A DNA stretch of 64,000 nt from Sistotremastrum niveocremeum HHB9708 (Eukaryota > Basidiomycota > Agaricomycetes > Sistotremastrales > Sistotremastraceae). The position numbers and the translations under genes were made by a program. Location: assembly GCA_001630475.1 (NCBI GenBank), contig KV419405.1, positions 128,900 to 192,899 of the forward strand. The letters are read 5' to 3'. The notes beneath the pieces were generated by a model. The model was not told where the DNA came from, ran no database searches, and saw only the letters and a list, made by a program, of their open reading frames with translations. Below, piece by piece: positions 35,899-49,560 of this stretch; the first letter of the stretch is position 1, and the number at the start of each line of letters is the position of its first letter.

Positions 35899-38800
35899 GG
35901 ATTCAGTGCGTCCTTGATTTCTCAATGCGCAATTGATCGCTGATTCTCACATGCACCGCCACCTTCTGACATTCTTTTCGCCTTTGCCAGTCTCATCGTC
36001 CCTCGCCTCGCCTCGCCTCGCCTTCACCTCCCACCGCAGACAACGCGCATCGATCATCCCCCGTCTTCGCGTCTTCGCGTCCTCGTGATCCCTTCTCGAC
36101 ATTCACTAATCCATTACCATCTTACCAATACGTCTCGCACGGCTCGCGTTCAAGATTACAAGGGTAAGTACTTGCCAATGCAATCATTGTCTATAACTTA
36201 CCAATGACATGCTGCCTTCCAGACCGTCCTGAATTCACTAAGTGTCGACCAGGGTGAGCATGTCTTGGCAATATGGATGGAAATTTGAGAGCAGCAACAA
36301 GGACGAGGACTTAAGGTGCGTTGCTACATCCATTCGTGACATGATATGTCTCTGATTGTTCTTCAACGTCCAGATATCCTTCCGACAACATCACCATCCA
36401 ACATTGGCTCCGTCTTGACTCTCATCGAGCTTCCACATCAAGCGTTGGACAGGATTCATGGGCGGACGGTGAGCGAAAGAGGAATGTGTTAAGTGTCGTT
36501 GAGCTACCATTCTCCAGTACGTGTTAAAACTTCCATTGCCCCAAGAAGACTCATGCAACATTGCATCAGTTCCCTAAAGGGATTTGCCCTCCATTGAGAT
36601 GAATTCGCCCTGACTCGAGACCCAATCCGTCACCTTACTATCACCTTTCCATACGCGAACTTTTTCGTGCTCGAAGTCCTTCAAGTCCATTCGACACCCT
36701 CAGGCACATGCTCCATATCTTCTTTAGCATCCCATCTGGGCTAGTCAATGTGCCATCACTTACTGTTATTCAAACTCGACAAGCATGAGAGCGGATCGAA
36801 TCGCCTCGGAGAATCGCCATCAAGCTCTTAAAGCAAAGTAGTACTCGCCTATACGGGAAATTCCTCCGGCGGCTCTTCTCCTTCCGCTTTTTCCCTCGTC
36901 TCTTCAGCGACTACGATTCCCTCCCCGTGTCTCTCTCTCTCGTTGTCGCGGCTGACATCCAGGACATCAAGATCGCACAACTTTTATTGAGAGTCCATCA
37001 GCGTAAGTCCTCTGCTCCGTTGAATTGCACGCACGTACTAACCCATAATTTTCCCAGACGACGTCCTTTTGTGTTGAGAAAAGAGATGGAGTGCAAGCAT
37101 GGTCGAGGAAGAGAGATCTTGCATGGTCCGCTAGTTGGAGAGTGTCAGGTGCGTTACTCAACTCAATCCATCACTCATATTCATCTATAACTATTTACTT
37201 CAGATTTGTTCAACGTCACCTTTCACCCACCCATTCCTCAAACGACATCCCACACCATCCATCTCTCGATCAATTGTCATCGCCATTATCGCCCCTCGTC
37301 TACTTACGCAATCGTCGCCGTTGACGCAGCCCCGCTTCAACGTTTCGACAACAGTATCAACTCCCGAAAACCTGCCGTTTAGAGTACGAAGGGACAGATT
37401 GAGGCTATCCTTCAAAAATCCACTCAATAATGTAACTCTCTTTCCCTCCAAGCATTCCTTCCCGGATTCTGTTTTCAGTCGCCATCCCATTGGCTCAAAG
37501 CCATGTCAACCCTGATTGCTACAGTGGACAATTTCATCAAGCCGACATCACTTCTAAGACATCGTTCCAATGAAGAACACATAATACACTTGCCTCCGTA
37601 TTCGCACGTCGTGGGACCTGTTTACAATCACCGCAAAAAATGAATGGCTTACATCAGTACAACCGACTTCTTCTTTCCTAAGTTCTTCAAAACATGTCTC
37701 GATCTCTCTTCCAACCTGCTCGTCTGATCCGATATAAATCGAACTATCTAGCTCAAGACAAGACGCTGTGAGGGAGAGAAAGGCCTGGTAGAGGTTGATT
37801 GGCTTCATGTTGGAAGCCGAGGGAATGGTCAAGGTGCATCATGGAATACCAGGATCTAACTTGTCGTCCCGCATTACAGTAATTTGTTTGATAAATAAAG
37901 TCGGTCTTTGATCTGAAAGCAATCGCGCGTGCCCATTATTCAACTACCAGCCGCTCATGTCAACGGTCGACGTAACTCCACCAATTTCGCGTTTTGACCC
38001 TCTATTCCACTCTGTTTACCTGTGTTTGACATCGATGCCCATCGCTTTCAATCCATTGTTCTCAATGCATTCCCTGCCTTTTTCCTGTGCTGAGCAAAAC
38101 ATCGTCAACCTAGGGACCTTGCACAAGCAGTTCGATGAAGTTCTTTGCTATAACCCTTCACCATCATTCACCTTGTTTAGTCAGATCGAAAAGGGAGGGT
38201 TGCCCGCATTACTATCCATTCAATCAGCGGGTGCATGATTCCATCAAAGATCCCTAAAAAACACCCTCCTCTTGGCCATCGTCGTCCCACCAGGTGGTAA
38301 GCAGGCATCCACTCCAGAATAATGTGCAGTACTTACAAGACTTCATTGTTCCTAGGTCAATGTCTCTTCGCGAGGTTGTTGAGTGGACAGAATGTGTCAG
38401 ATGGTCGGAATGTCAATGAGGTCGATTTTGTGGTACAGAATCTGGTTAGCAGCGATCGGACTGAAGGTAAGCGAAACGAATTATTCATGAACTACACCAC
38501 ATTGCATCTTTCGTCTCAGGCCATTCGTTTTGTCAAACCATTGGTAGAGACAACGCAGAGACGACCAAAAGAATCTGAGAGGTAATCAAAGCAACGTGTT
38601 TGATAACGTTGACTTTGGTGCGTACTCAATTCTTTTGACGGGCGATCGGTCACTGATTATCCCACCCACCCGTTCCTTCTCCCGTTCTTCTCACCATTCG
38701 CATCTAGACATCCTCTTGGCGACATCGTCGTGTACCGACCGCACTCATCCGAGTCATTCTTGACTCTTCGCTCTCGCCCACAAGATCGACGTCTGCAGTA

Positions 38801-41800
38801 CCGCCTCGCAATCAATAGACTCACTGATGGCTTTTGGATCGTTTCAAGACTTGATCAATGGCGACACTTCTCATATCTTTTTCTCCACTTTCGCATCCTT
38901 CGTCAACGTCAACACTATCTTGTGCATCTCGGTAGGTACTAGTAGTGCTCAGTCCAAATCAAAGGAGCCTGTTGATAGAAGTTGGGCTTCCCGGATACGC
39001 ATGTCAGCTGAACGTTAGCAGAGTGGGGCGATATATTCGACCGAGGTGTGATACAAGAGATGGACAGCCAAGTCAGGTGCGTTGTCGAGATTAATCTCCA
39101 ATTCCGAGTAAGCTGACATACTACTTTCTTTGATGTCTATACAGTCCAGGCTTTATCATTCTCCCCATCATATTCTCTCAGCGACAGCATCTATATTTCT
39201 TCCTAGTCTTGAATCTGGTCTTCAAATCCGGAACCCACAACTAGAAGGACAGAAGGAAAGGAGCATGAGATCAGACGCTACGGTATGCACGAAAGTGCTG
39301 CTGGATCATCGTACACGGTATCCAGACCTACTGCATGAAGCTTGAAGCTAGAAGGTGCCGAAAAGTGTTGCCTAATGCTATCACTGCTATGGACAAAGTG
39401 TACGGTGTCACCGAGTTCCTCGACGGCGAGCCAAATCCTCATCTGTGTCTAACCTTTTTCCGACAAACAGCTCGGGCCAATCCGGCAGCGCTGCGGATGA
39501 TACGATAATAGACAGGCGGAATCATGCCGATTATCACGGCTGCGTACCTAGTTGTTCTGTGAGGACGTTGAAGCTGACCTAGTCCGTAGAGTTTGATTTT
39601 GACCGAGAGTGCTGAGGGATGCAATGAAGTTGGGCTTTCGACGAGCCTATTGAGAACCAGAGGTTCTGAGCCGATATACATTGTACGTGAATGAACGAAC
39701 GTCTGATAGTGTGTTTCTCACTTCACACCTAGACAGCCTTGTTGCTGCAAGTGCATTTGGGAAGCTTGGACATCTGAGAGGAGATGAGATTCGCTAAGGA
39801 CCTACAATAGGTGGATATTAGAAATCTGATCTGGAGTGATTCTAGAGCTGCCAGTAGTGCAATGCCTTCAAACTATATTTCTAGTGCTTTCATTATCGCC
39901 GTGCGCAAAAATGCAGAAATGCAATTATGAACTTGTTCCAACCGTTGCATCGTAGCGCACTCGCTTGCTGCGATGAAAATTGCAATGACATCACTTTCGC
40001 CATGATGGCGGCCAATCCAAGCCTCCGAGCCATCCGCCACAGTCGCCCATGCTATGCTTCCCAGCAAGTCTCATTCTAGCCCCATCACTCAATCTCGGTT
40101 GCAAACACCCGGAGCCGTGACGCGTTGAGAGTCAAAATTGTCTTGATTCATAATTATGCTGCGATGCGCAAAGAAGATCACGCGTAGGTCAGCTCTGCAT
40201 TGCCCTAGACAACTCTCCGAAATGCTGTTCTCCATATATACAATGTCCAAACACCCTTTCAACCCAGCCTCAATGTCATTGATGCACTGCATCCAGGTCA
40301 TATTCCTATCATCTGAACCCCATCGCCGCACCTCCTGGATCATGAAGCGGCCTTAGCTTTTCGTCCGAAGATCGTTACTTCATCCACTGCTACATCAGCC
40401 TCTTGCTCAACATGCTGAGTCTTGTCTCTGGTTGATGTTCGCTGACGCCAGTCAATATGAATGTCCTGCACTCTCAAGTGTCTCGTGGCACCGTTCGCTT
40501 CACAACCATTGGGGCCCGTGCAAGGTTCATGTTACCGGAAGGACGTCAGACAGGGCTGGATTAGAGAACAGAGAAGTTAAATAATGGATGACAGACACGG
40601 ACCATCACAGTGCGTACCCAAGGGTTCTCTTCTTTATCAACGGTTAGCTCAATTGCTGTCTTGGAAGGAGGATTTTATTTTCAGCACGCCAAAATGCAAC
40701 AAGCGCGTTCAGTTTTACATATCAGAGAATACTCAAGCTCCTTGAACGTCGTCGCCGGATTGGCGGAGGGACTGCATACTAATATAGGAACCAGAGGATT
40801 TATGAGGAGACAGACAGACATGTTTGAAACAAAGGTGCGTAATTGAATCTCCCAACAAGGATCTGAATTGACTCACTTGCTCCGCGTGTTCAAAGATTAT
40901 GTAGTGCAAGAGCTTTGAAGAGGCCAAGAATCCCGATCAATGAGTAAACTTTGTATGACAATGATGGGATCGGGAACAGTCGCATACTAGATAAGCAAAA
41001 TTTCATTACTCAAGCAGCTTGAAGCAAGAACAAATGGATAGGATCGATCATATGCAGTCTCAGGTGATATCAAAGAATACAGGTGTGTTCTCCGATCGCT
41101 CAACCGGTGATGAATTGCTAAGCACTCTCTACCTTGGCAGTTGAATATCATTTTCAAAATACTGGCAGACGCCATTATTGACCTGTTTGACTCTCGACCG
41201 GCTCTTTGTCCTCGATACTGCATTGTCGTTATCACCTCTCGACCCCTCCTTGCCCTCAGTGTCTGACATCACGATCGAGGTTTTATTTTTGTGGCGTCCG
41301 TCGCATCCTCACTCACACCTCGAGGCAATCAATGCAGTCGATGTCAACCTGTGAAGGACTTTCAGGCTATCTCGTATTTTTGTTGATCATTATTCACCGC
41401 ATGCTTTGTGGAGCCGTCCAATCCTTAGATGATGCCCTTGGCTGGACACCCTGATCAATCTTAGAGGAGAGAAGTGAAAACAGAAGAGAGGTTGAACGGT
41501 GATATTCAAGGCACGCTGCCTTGACCTTCGAAAGCCGTCTGATGACTGAATATACTAAACAAAAGTCCTTTCACAATCGCTCGTACAAGTGTCATGCCAT
41601 GTTCTCTTTCCTAACCCTTGTCCACTGTCCCGTATTCCTGTCTGATCTCTAAGACCCCTCGACAACTGTCAGCCTAGTCCTCGTCGTCTTCCATATCTGC
41701 TAGCATCGCCTAACGACCAGGCTCGTCATATAGTCGTCTTTGCATTGAGGCGGCCTTTGGCTGGATCGGTACGCTAAGTTCTCTCTTAAAGGCGGTGATT

Positions 41801-42889
41801 GCGATGTTCTGGAGTATTGTAGGTGAGCGCAATGCATGAATAAAAGGGTTAGGATTGGTAGAGAGGCCGAGGGAGAATCAAGCCGACATTGTATAGCAGA
41901 TATAGAAAACGAACGTGATCACGTTGAAAATAAGCGCGCTTGTGTTGACGTAACGGGAAGCTTCCGTGGCTTGCTTTTTAACTGAGCGACTTCGACTTTC
42001 GTTCGCTGGTTCAATCATGTCATATTTTGGAGATTACAGCAGATGTCAGATCCATGATCAACACTGCAGCATGACTTGTGCGACATATCATGCCATTATT
42101 CCTACCCGAATCCTACGTGGCATCACTCTGTCTCTTCAGCACATCGATAATGATCGATGCTATCTGTACGTACTCACTAATTCAGAACGTTAACGACTGA
42201 CTGTAGTCTCACCTTGCTCAGTTTCGCCTCGAATCAACCCACAAGAGAACGCGTAGACGGAGACGGTGCGTTTGTTCACTTTAGAAGGCACATTTGGCGA
42301 CCGATTACGCTATAAAGACTTCACTTGTTCTGACTTGTTCTCCTGCACTGTCATTCGCCGTCAAGGAACACCCAGAATCTCTTCTACTGAGGCGTACCTC
42401 TTCTTCTTCGTGATGCCCAGATGGCAACCAATGTCAATGTTGACTCAGGCTCGCGTCAACGAATGAAGTACACGATGTGACAAAGAGTGTATAGAGAAGC
42501 ATATCGGTCCGGGTCAATGTGATGTTTGCTGGTACGTGACAATGTTTCTGCGCAGTATGGATCGCTCTGACGTGCTGCTTCTTCAGAAGTACTGTACTGT
42601 TCCTGGGCGAATTTCGATAACCGTTAGCTGGCCCTGTTCTCGTCGCCGTAGTCCTGGCGGCCTCGAACACATCTACGCTCCCTCATATTGACCCCACAAA
42701 CGATCAGCTCCCGCGATGATCTATCCACGCCCTCTAAACACTGTCTGACCTTATCATCGGCAACCACTTCTTTCGACTAGATGGACTGCCACGCTCTGGA
42801 CTGAGCCGGGCAGTCTTTCCTTTGTTAAACCTGTAAGCCGTTTCTCGCGTTTGGTCCAAAATTAACAACAAGTGCCTCTCAATTCGAGA
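35899..42889. other. Long low-coding region
   Basis: These 7 kb hold only short scattered reading frames and no recognisable protein. The plus strand is rich in C and T in places, including a (cctcg)n run at 36001-36022. A motif of the form AGGTGCGTTG, resembling a 5' splice site, recurs at about 36313, 37146 and 39073, with related forms near 40842 and 42262. Each is preceded by a purine-rich stretch. This suggests dispersed copies of one spliced-looking repeat rather than genes. Confidence 0.4.
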
Positions 42890-44370
42890 GGTTCAGGTCC
42901 GGCAGCTTTGAGGAGGACCGAACCGAAGTTTGGTTAGCGATTCGGGTCGCTGGCTGGGCAGATCGGACGCGGTCCGAACCGAACTGGACCGCAAATAGAT
43001 GGTCAAGACTATCAAGAATTATACTGAGATTCAACGTAGTTTCTGAGCGAAAAAACGCGTAATGAGCTATAGCTCTGACTCGGAGTCATTTCGGACTCGA
43101 AAATCGTGTCACGGCCGCTATCTCCGTGAGTCCACCAGCGACCACAACGCGTCAGCGAGTCGGCGGTACGTCCTCAGGTCACCACCGTCTCTTCGCCATG
43201 AATCCCACACAGTCTGACAGGTCACTCGTGCACTGAAAGCCACCTCAAGACACAACTTCTCGAACCCAACTGCCATTCGCATCGCTCGGAACCTCACCAT
43301 CATCCGCCAAGCTTCAGCAACGTTCTCAACCTTTGGTAACAAACAGTCGCAATGACAAGCTTGGTGCTTGTCATCCCTCGTGAAATATGAGTGACTTGGT
43401 GTCACTCATATTACCTGTACTTTTGCCTCGAAACCAGTGACTTGGTGTCACTGGTTTTCTTCATCGTTCATCGTTCGCTCGACACGTCAACAGCCCTGCA
43501 ATCGTGCCAATCACTTCCAGCTTCATCTTCCCTCTCTCAATCATTCATCTACATCCTCTTCACTCGACGACGTATCTGCTTCTTCCGTGTCTGTTGTTTC
43601 AAGAGGCCGCGTCATCGTACGATCTCACCAAGCGGTTTGTCAATTCAAGGATCTTTCGTTCGGCTTCTCCATCCTAGCATTCTGTGAGTAAATTCTTTCC
43701 CCGTAACTCACACGTCTCTTCACAATCCGCTGACAATCGTCTTTTTTTCCCAGACTATCATGAAACGTGCGCCGTCGCTTCAAGATCGAGACCACATTCG
43801 TATCAGCTCATGATCCATAGCCAAACAGCTTATCGATATCGGAGAGGTTCAAGGCTAGAAAGGATCAAGACAACGGAGTGAAGAGATGCGGCGAGGGCTT
43901 ATGTCAATGATTAAGGTTCGTCTCCTTGCTATTCGTCTCAAACCTTATGCTAATTATACCTACTTTCGTTCCTCGAACTCTCTCGATTCCGCGATCCTCA
44001 GAACGATAACACACTCGCCGCATACTAATACCCCCGAGTGTCTCCGTCCTGGTTTCTGTCGCATCATCTGTGTTCGTCGGCGGCTCGCTGTGATTCAAGA
44101 CTGTACAGATCCACAATTACCTTCCTCATCGCATCATGGTTCTTTCATCCTACTGCTCAATAAACAGATGTTTTTTCAAATCCTCATCTCGCGCGCGTGC
44201 TATCAAGATTTGTACCGAAAGAAAAATCTTATGATGTCAAATTTGCATGTCAAAGCGTCCGCAAAAGCGTCCGGTTCAGGTCCGGGCACTCAAAGGAGGA
44301 CCGAACCAAAGTCTGGTTCAAGGTTCGGGCTCAAAGGCTCAAGGACCGGACCGAACCGGACTTCGGCATC
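42890..44370. mobile_element. Pair of GGACCGAACC-word blocks, probable hAT-like element or remnants
   Basis: Two blocks of about 100 bp (about 42890-43000 and 44270-44370) share GGTTCAGGTCCGG, GAGGACCGAACC and GGTTCGG words, as in the subterminal regions of the three better-defined hAT-like elements nearby. The right block ends ...cttcggcatcacta, which on the other strand starts TAGTGATG like the hAT-like element at 52774-54011. I could not find a matching left end or target duplication. The blocks may be two separate remnants with 1.3 kb of C/T-rich sequence between them. Confidence 0.45.
43352..43457. repeat. Three successive perfect hairpins with the same TTGGT loop
   Basis: Hairpin 1 is 43352-43374 (atgacaagc / gcttgtcat, 9 bp). 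Hairpin 2 is 43384-43412 (aatatgagtgac / gtcactcatatt, 12 bp). Hairpin 3 is 43431-43457 (aaaccagtgac / gtcactggttt, 11 bp). Each has the loop TTGGT on the plus strand. The stems differ in sequence and are perfectly paired. Confidence 0.85.
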
Positions 44371-44729
44371 ACTACCTGAGAGTCTCGAAAGTGTCACTGA
44401 TGCTTGCACACACCACGTCGGCACATTTGTGCTATAACTTGTCTGAACTCAAAAATCAACTCACGATGCCCTCACACTCTCAGGTCCTTGTTGAATATCT
44501 TAACATGAGAGACTCGGAGAGCACAACGCGTAGAAGGAGACGGCTAGCAAAGTCAAGACTCAAGAATGAGCATGATCAAGATATCAGGTGCGTTGCTATA
44601 TCTATACAAGTTGCTCTCTCATCACTCCTTGACTGATTTCTTGCATGTTTGTTTCGTGAAATCTTGCTCATCACAGTTGATAGCAACCAAAACTACAACT
44701 CGTATTGCCCGTTAGGGTGGCACCTCTAG
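44371..44729. other. Spacer without a supported gene
   Basis: This is short low-coding sequence between the GGACCGAACC-word block and the family exons on the minus strand. It contains a further AGGTGCGTTG splice-like word at about 44587. Confidence 0.35.
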
Positions 44730-45056
44730 TATACATCTGGTAAGCTTCATTCAGCTTATCCAAACACTCCTTTGTCTCTTCTTGTACACTACTTATTCGG
44801 AAGATGTTCTTCCTCTTCGGCGTCGATCCTATCTTTTCCAAGGTCATTGACACGGCTTCCAGAACGCTGCAGGTGATGTTGACTGTCAATTCGGATCGGA
44901 CGACATGAGTAAGGTGACGTACCATTGATAGCGCTCGAGCCGGTCTCTAAGATCCTCGGATAGCTCTTCATCCTCGCTCAATCGCTTCAGCACCGATATT
45001 TGCTCAGCCGCACGCCTCGCGATAGCGGCACATTCTTCCTTGTTTAGACGAACGCT
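44730..45056 (-). pseudogene. Isolated exons B and C of the MLKL-like family
   Basis: Exon B (44923-45056, acceptor AAAG) reads SVRLNKEECAAIARRAAEQI and LSEDLRDRLERYQ. Exon C (about 44730-44866, acceptor CTGCAG) reads VLEAVSMTLEKIGSTPKRKN and IQEETK-like SSVQEETKECLDKLNEAYQM. They are joined in phase through a GTACGT donor. These are the second and third exons of the helical N-terminal domain in the full copy. Neither the first exon nor the kinase-like exons lie next to them. The reading frame is open in both exons, so they are either a fragment or middle exons of a gene stretched by insertions. Confidence 0.75.
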
Positions 45057-45426
45057 CTTTGCGAAGCGTATAACACAGGTATACATTGATTTCGTAGCCG
45101 CGCGTGCTCCACCAAGCGACCGGCGCGCGTCCGTCCGATAGCTCGCCGCGCGACCTTTGCTCGCTCTCCGCGCATTTACAATATTTTCCCTCCAAGACAT
45201 CTTGGAATATCCCGTAGCGTGTAATAGAACTTGAATATTCATCTGCTGTAATTCCCAGTGTGACAACCTGTGACGAGTCACAAGCCAGCCCGTAAAGGAG
45301 GTCTCGGCGATATCGGACGTAAGCCATGCCTCGCGAGCTCGCCAATCCTGAAGGTCGGTCATCGTCTATAGCAGTGAGCGTTGCTGACTCTTTGGCTCAG
45401 CATGGACACTTGAAGGGAGTCGCAGC

Positions 45427-48400
45427 TTGAGGAACGAGCGATGGACGTGCAAACTCTGCGTCGGAAAGACATTCCCAGAACTTCGTCGGGCTCTTGACCA
45501 CGAAAAATCTGAGACTCATCGAAATTTTCTACGGACGAGGCAAGATGCTCATCAAAATCCAGTCCAACAGCATTTTAATTCCGAATGGAACAACCTCTTT
45601 CTGAACCGGCCTGTCGCACCCCCCCTTCCCGTACCACCTCCACCCCCCACGTTCGTCCGATCGCCCTCGCCGGATCTTCACATCGACGAGGACTTTGTAT
45701 CTGATCTGGCTCACACCATGAGCAATGCTCCCGCGGAATGGTTTGGACCTCTCACCACCATTCAACAAAGATCAACGTCGTTCGACATGGATGCAGCGTT
45801 GGCGGTTTGGCAGCGAGAGGACTTCCAGCCGTTGGGGCAGCGAGGGGGCTTGGGAGAGGCTGAGATGAGGGGAAATTCGGATATAGAGGATCAGGATGAG
45901 GCGGACGACGACGAGGAAGGTGGGGAGATTGTCGTGCATGGGCAAGCCGGACCCCATATGTGCTGCACCTCGTCTTTGCGAAATACGACTTACATTGGAG
46001 TGTTGGTTAGCACTGCCGATTCTCGCTGCATCTCGAAGACGAGGCTTACAGGCAGACCCGCTGTGGTTTCCGTGGTCAGATCGTGTAGTGAGTGTGAGTT
46101 CAGAACGTATTGCACTTGCTGATGATGATCTAGAGCTGCACCCTTGATCTGGCGACATCACTCCCCCGATCCGTTCTCTCTGAAGCTGACACGAAGCTGA
46201 TCACATGGCTCTTACGCGCGAATGGAGTTGTGAATGTCCCCACTGTGCGGCAGATCAAATCTGCGAGGGGACCTCTTGATGCGATCAGCGGCATCCAGCG
46301 CACTCGATTTATGGGTGCTTTTGGACATCCTTTCTGGCTCAATAGCATGGGGGATCAAATTAAACAGGTAATTCAGAAATATTGTACACTGTGTGATTAA
46401 TTGACCATTTTGTCAGGAATTTGCGAACCCATGTGTACGTCCCCACATGCGATTTTACCCAGAAGAAGGCAGCCCAACCGTTGAGGAGCCATGGCATGGT
46501 GAAAAATGGCGCAAACGATTGCCGCCAGAGTTTGCCACCCCCATGATTCGAGTTCGCAACAAGGACTTTTATGTGCATGAGCCACTCATGCTGCATTCAG
46601 GCGAAGTTGTAATGGCGATTCGATGGTTCACGAAGCATTCCGACTCCCGGATGTGGGGACATGGCTGGCGGATGAGTCGGCATCAATTCGGTGATGAAGA
46701 TGGATGGATTGTTCACGAGAAAGAAGAAGTTGATTTTTGTGAAGATGAGCTTCAACTGAATGTGCTGAATTTCCAAGACTTGCATTTGGCAATGCAGCTG
46801 CCAGCCCCATTTAACATTTATGGTGCGTGCAAGACAAACCATTTGAGTGTCGTGTCAAGATGACTGATGTGAATTCTTTACATCGAAGGTGTCACAGCGG
46901 AACCTTTTGCGCATCCACTGCCTCAAGTGAGAGATTGGAAATATAAAGATGTAAACGAATGGAGAACGAGGGCTGCAGGAAAAAGAGTTCTAATGGCAAT
47001 GATCTGGCTATACTGTGATGATACATCTGGGAATCGCTCCAAGAAGTGGAATGCTCACAACTCGTTCCTTTTCACACCGGCGAACCTGTCACGTGATCAT
47101 ACACAAAAACAGTATAATGTCCATTTTGTTTGTACATCCAACCTTGCCCCCCCACTGGAGATGCTGGAGGGTGTTGTGGCGGAATTAGAGTGAGTCCCAT
47201 GCCCACACAGACTTGGCCAATGGAGGTTAACAAGTCATTACAGGAAATTGATGAAGGAGGGCATGTTCGCATGGGATTGTGAACTGGAGGAGGAGGTGAT
47301 GTTCTTCATCACTGTCCTAGGATTCCTTGGTGACAATCCCATGCAAAGTGAGTTTGCTTGTCACATTGGGTTGAAGGGGAAAAAATTCTGTCGGTGTTGT
47401 GAGGTACAGGGAAGAGATCGGGGAGGAGGTGAGGCGGACAATGATGCTGATAGTGACGACGAAGACTTGGTGGCATTGGAGGGTGAAGCGCAGGTCGTGG
47501 CTGCGAAAATTGTTGAGTTTATTCAGGTGAGATTCTTCTGCATGGATGTTGGTGAACAACTAAAAAGTAGTAGGGCGGACAGGAGCGATCGCCCATAGAG
47601 TCCGTGCGCGTGCTGGTGGATTTATTCAATCAGGCAAAGGAGGCTGGCACTATGACTGCACGAGCCCAGCTTCGGACCAGCAGTGGCGTTAAGGACACAT
47701 TTCTGAACTACTTCATTGACAAGCTGGATCAAGCGCGAAAAGGGAAATCTGGACCACAGGGGCAAGCCGCAGTTGATCGGTTGCTAAGAGACTTGCCGCA
47801 AATGCTTTTCAGTTCAGTGTGGCGAATACCAGGTGAGTTGCCTCATTGTTGTGTTAGGAAAAATACAATTAACCAGAAGCAATTGACCAGGCCTGAACCC
47901 ACATCTGGATACTCCAACAGAGATCCTTCATGTTATTTTATTGGGGATTGTCAAGTACTTTTGGCGAGATGCGATGACACGGTTGACAGCTGATCAGAAA
48001 ACTACGGTGATCTACCGACTTCAAGCTCTGGATATTGATGGACTGGGGCCAGATGTGCAACGATTGAGTGGCGTAACTTATGTTCAGTATGCTGGATCTC
48101 TAGTGGGGCGAGATTTCCGAGTGATTGGGCAGGTTGCCATTTTTGTGCTTTATGACATGCTCCCCGCCCCAATCCTGGCTGCTTGGGCATCTCTGTCCAA
48201 ATTGATGGCGCTTGCTTGGTTGCCAGTAATCAAGGGAATAGATGCTTATCTCGTAGGAATTTTTCTTTGTTTTGTGACTCTGGCTTAGTTGAGTCACACT
48301 TAGGACACGTTGACAGCAGCGATTGAAGATTTCCTGGTGAAGACTGCCCTATGGAACCCCAAATGGTTCAACAAACCTAAATTTCACATACTCCGACATC

Positions 48401-49473
48401 TCCCCCAACACATCCGTGCCTTTGGCCCTGCCATTCTCTTTGCAACAGAAGGCTTAGAGTCATTTAATGCGACAATCAGAGAATGGAGCATTCACTCCTC
48501 TCGCCAAGCCCCATCCAAAGATATTGGGGTTTCAGCTGCTCGTGCTCAAAGGCTGCGGCATCTGATGTCATGTGGTTCATTTGTGTATAGAGACATCAAT
48601 GGTGCTGGCGAAGAAGTAACTCAACGTCGGACAATTGCTCATGGCCCCCAGGGTCTGATTGCAAGGCCAAGCATTCTCACCGAAAAACTTGGCTTGCCGT
48701 CACACGATAAAACTTCGACTGGTCTGTTTCCCATTATTTCTTCATTTTTCATTCAATGACAAATCTTAACACAGGGTCAGTTCACAAGAGACTCAACTGG
48801 ATTAATTATGACCAATCACTTGCTTGTGTCCATCATGTATCCCCACGCCTCCCACAACCAAGATTACGGTTGGCGGAGGACACAATGTTGCCAAACAAGG
48901 ACAAGATTCATGTCGGCCATGCAGTCATCTTCTCCATTCCGGCAGCACAAGATGAAGACCATGAAAGGGTTGAAGCAGAGGACAATGAACACAGTGTGGA
49001 AGTTGGATTTGTTATGGAGTTAGCTATCACCGATGCGGCTGATTTTGCTCCAGTTACTTGGCTCTTGATCCAGAAGGGCACAGTGGGACCAGTTGCCGAT
49101 CATTACGACATGCCAACAATTATCAGGACAACAAATTACCTCTGGGTTCACATTACGGTATGCACTTGGTGAATGTTCCGTCCACACCTGATCTGATAGG
49201 TGAATCTCTCAACAGCATATCTTGTGCTCTATCAATGTCCAACACAATTGTGCGCTTCACAAGTGCAAGCTTGATGGGATGGCAATCGTGCGGCAAGAGC
49301 GAGAAGACCTTGGGATTACCGTTCCTGCAACGAGACATCTCAACACCGCTGATATGGTTTTGAATGTTGGAAAAATGAGGGACGTACAACATCTCCGGCA
49401 TTTTCATCCCATGATCCCTCGTCACAACATTGCTGTGAAGGCATTGGAAGCTGCAACTAGCTCGTATGAATAG
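45427..49473 (+). mobile_element. Plavaka-type DNA transposon, transposase gene with introns
   Basis: The transposase is read in several exons. An N-terminal C2H2-like finger (RWTCKLCVGKTFPELRRALD with HEKSETH) is followed by DPLWFPWSDRV, LLRANGVVNVPTVRQIKSAR, FGHPFWLNSMGDQIKQEFAN, PFAHPLPQVRDWKYKD, VLGFLGDNPMQSEFACHIGL with KFCRCC, GLNPHLDTPTEILHVILLGI, SLVGRDFRVIGQVAIFVLYD, KFHILRHLPQHIRAFGPAIL and ATEGLESFNATIREWSIHSS. The C-terminus ends at 49473. These blocks are typical of the CACTA-related Plavaka transposases abundant in Agaricomycetes. The reading frames are long and nearly continuous, so the copy looks recent. The exact start codon and the terminal inverted repeats were not found, so the element ends are wider than given. 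Confidence 0.8.
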
Positions 49474-49560
49474 AATTGTACAAATTTTGAAACCAGACTG
49501 TGAGGAAACTTGAGCGTCACAATGTGCAACAAATGAGGACTGAACTGACTGTCCCTGCGC

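Noticed and set aside
40089-40343. Minus-strand open frame with QEVRRWGSDDRN-like sequence as a gene
   Set aside because: It is short and isolated, with no splice partner or recognisable family, so I leave it as part of the low-coding region.
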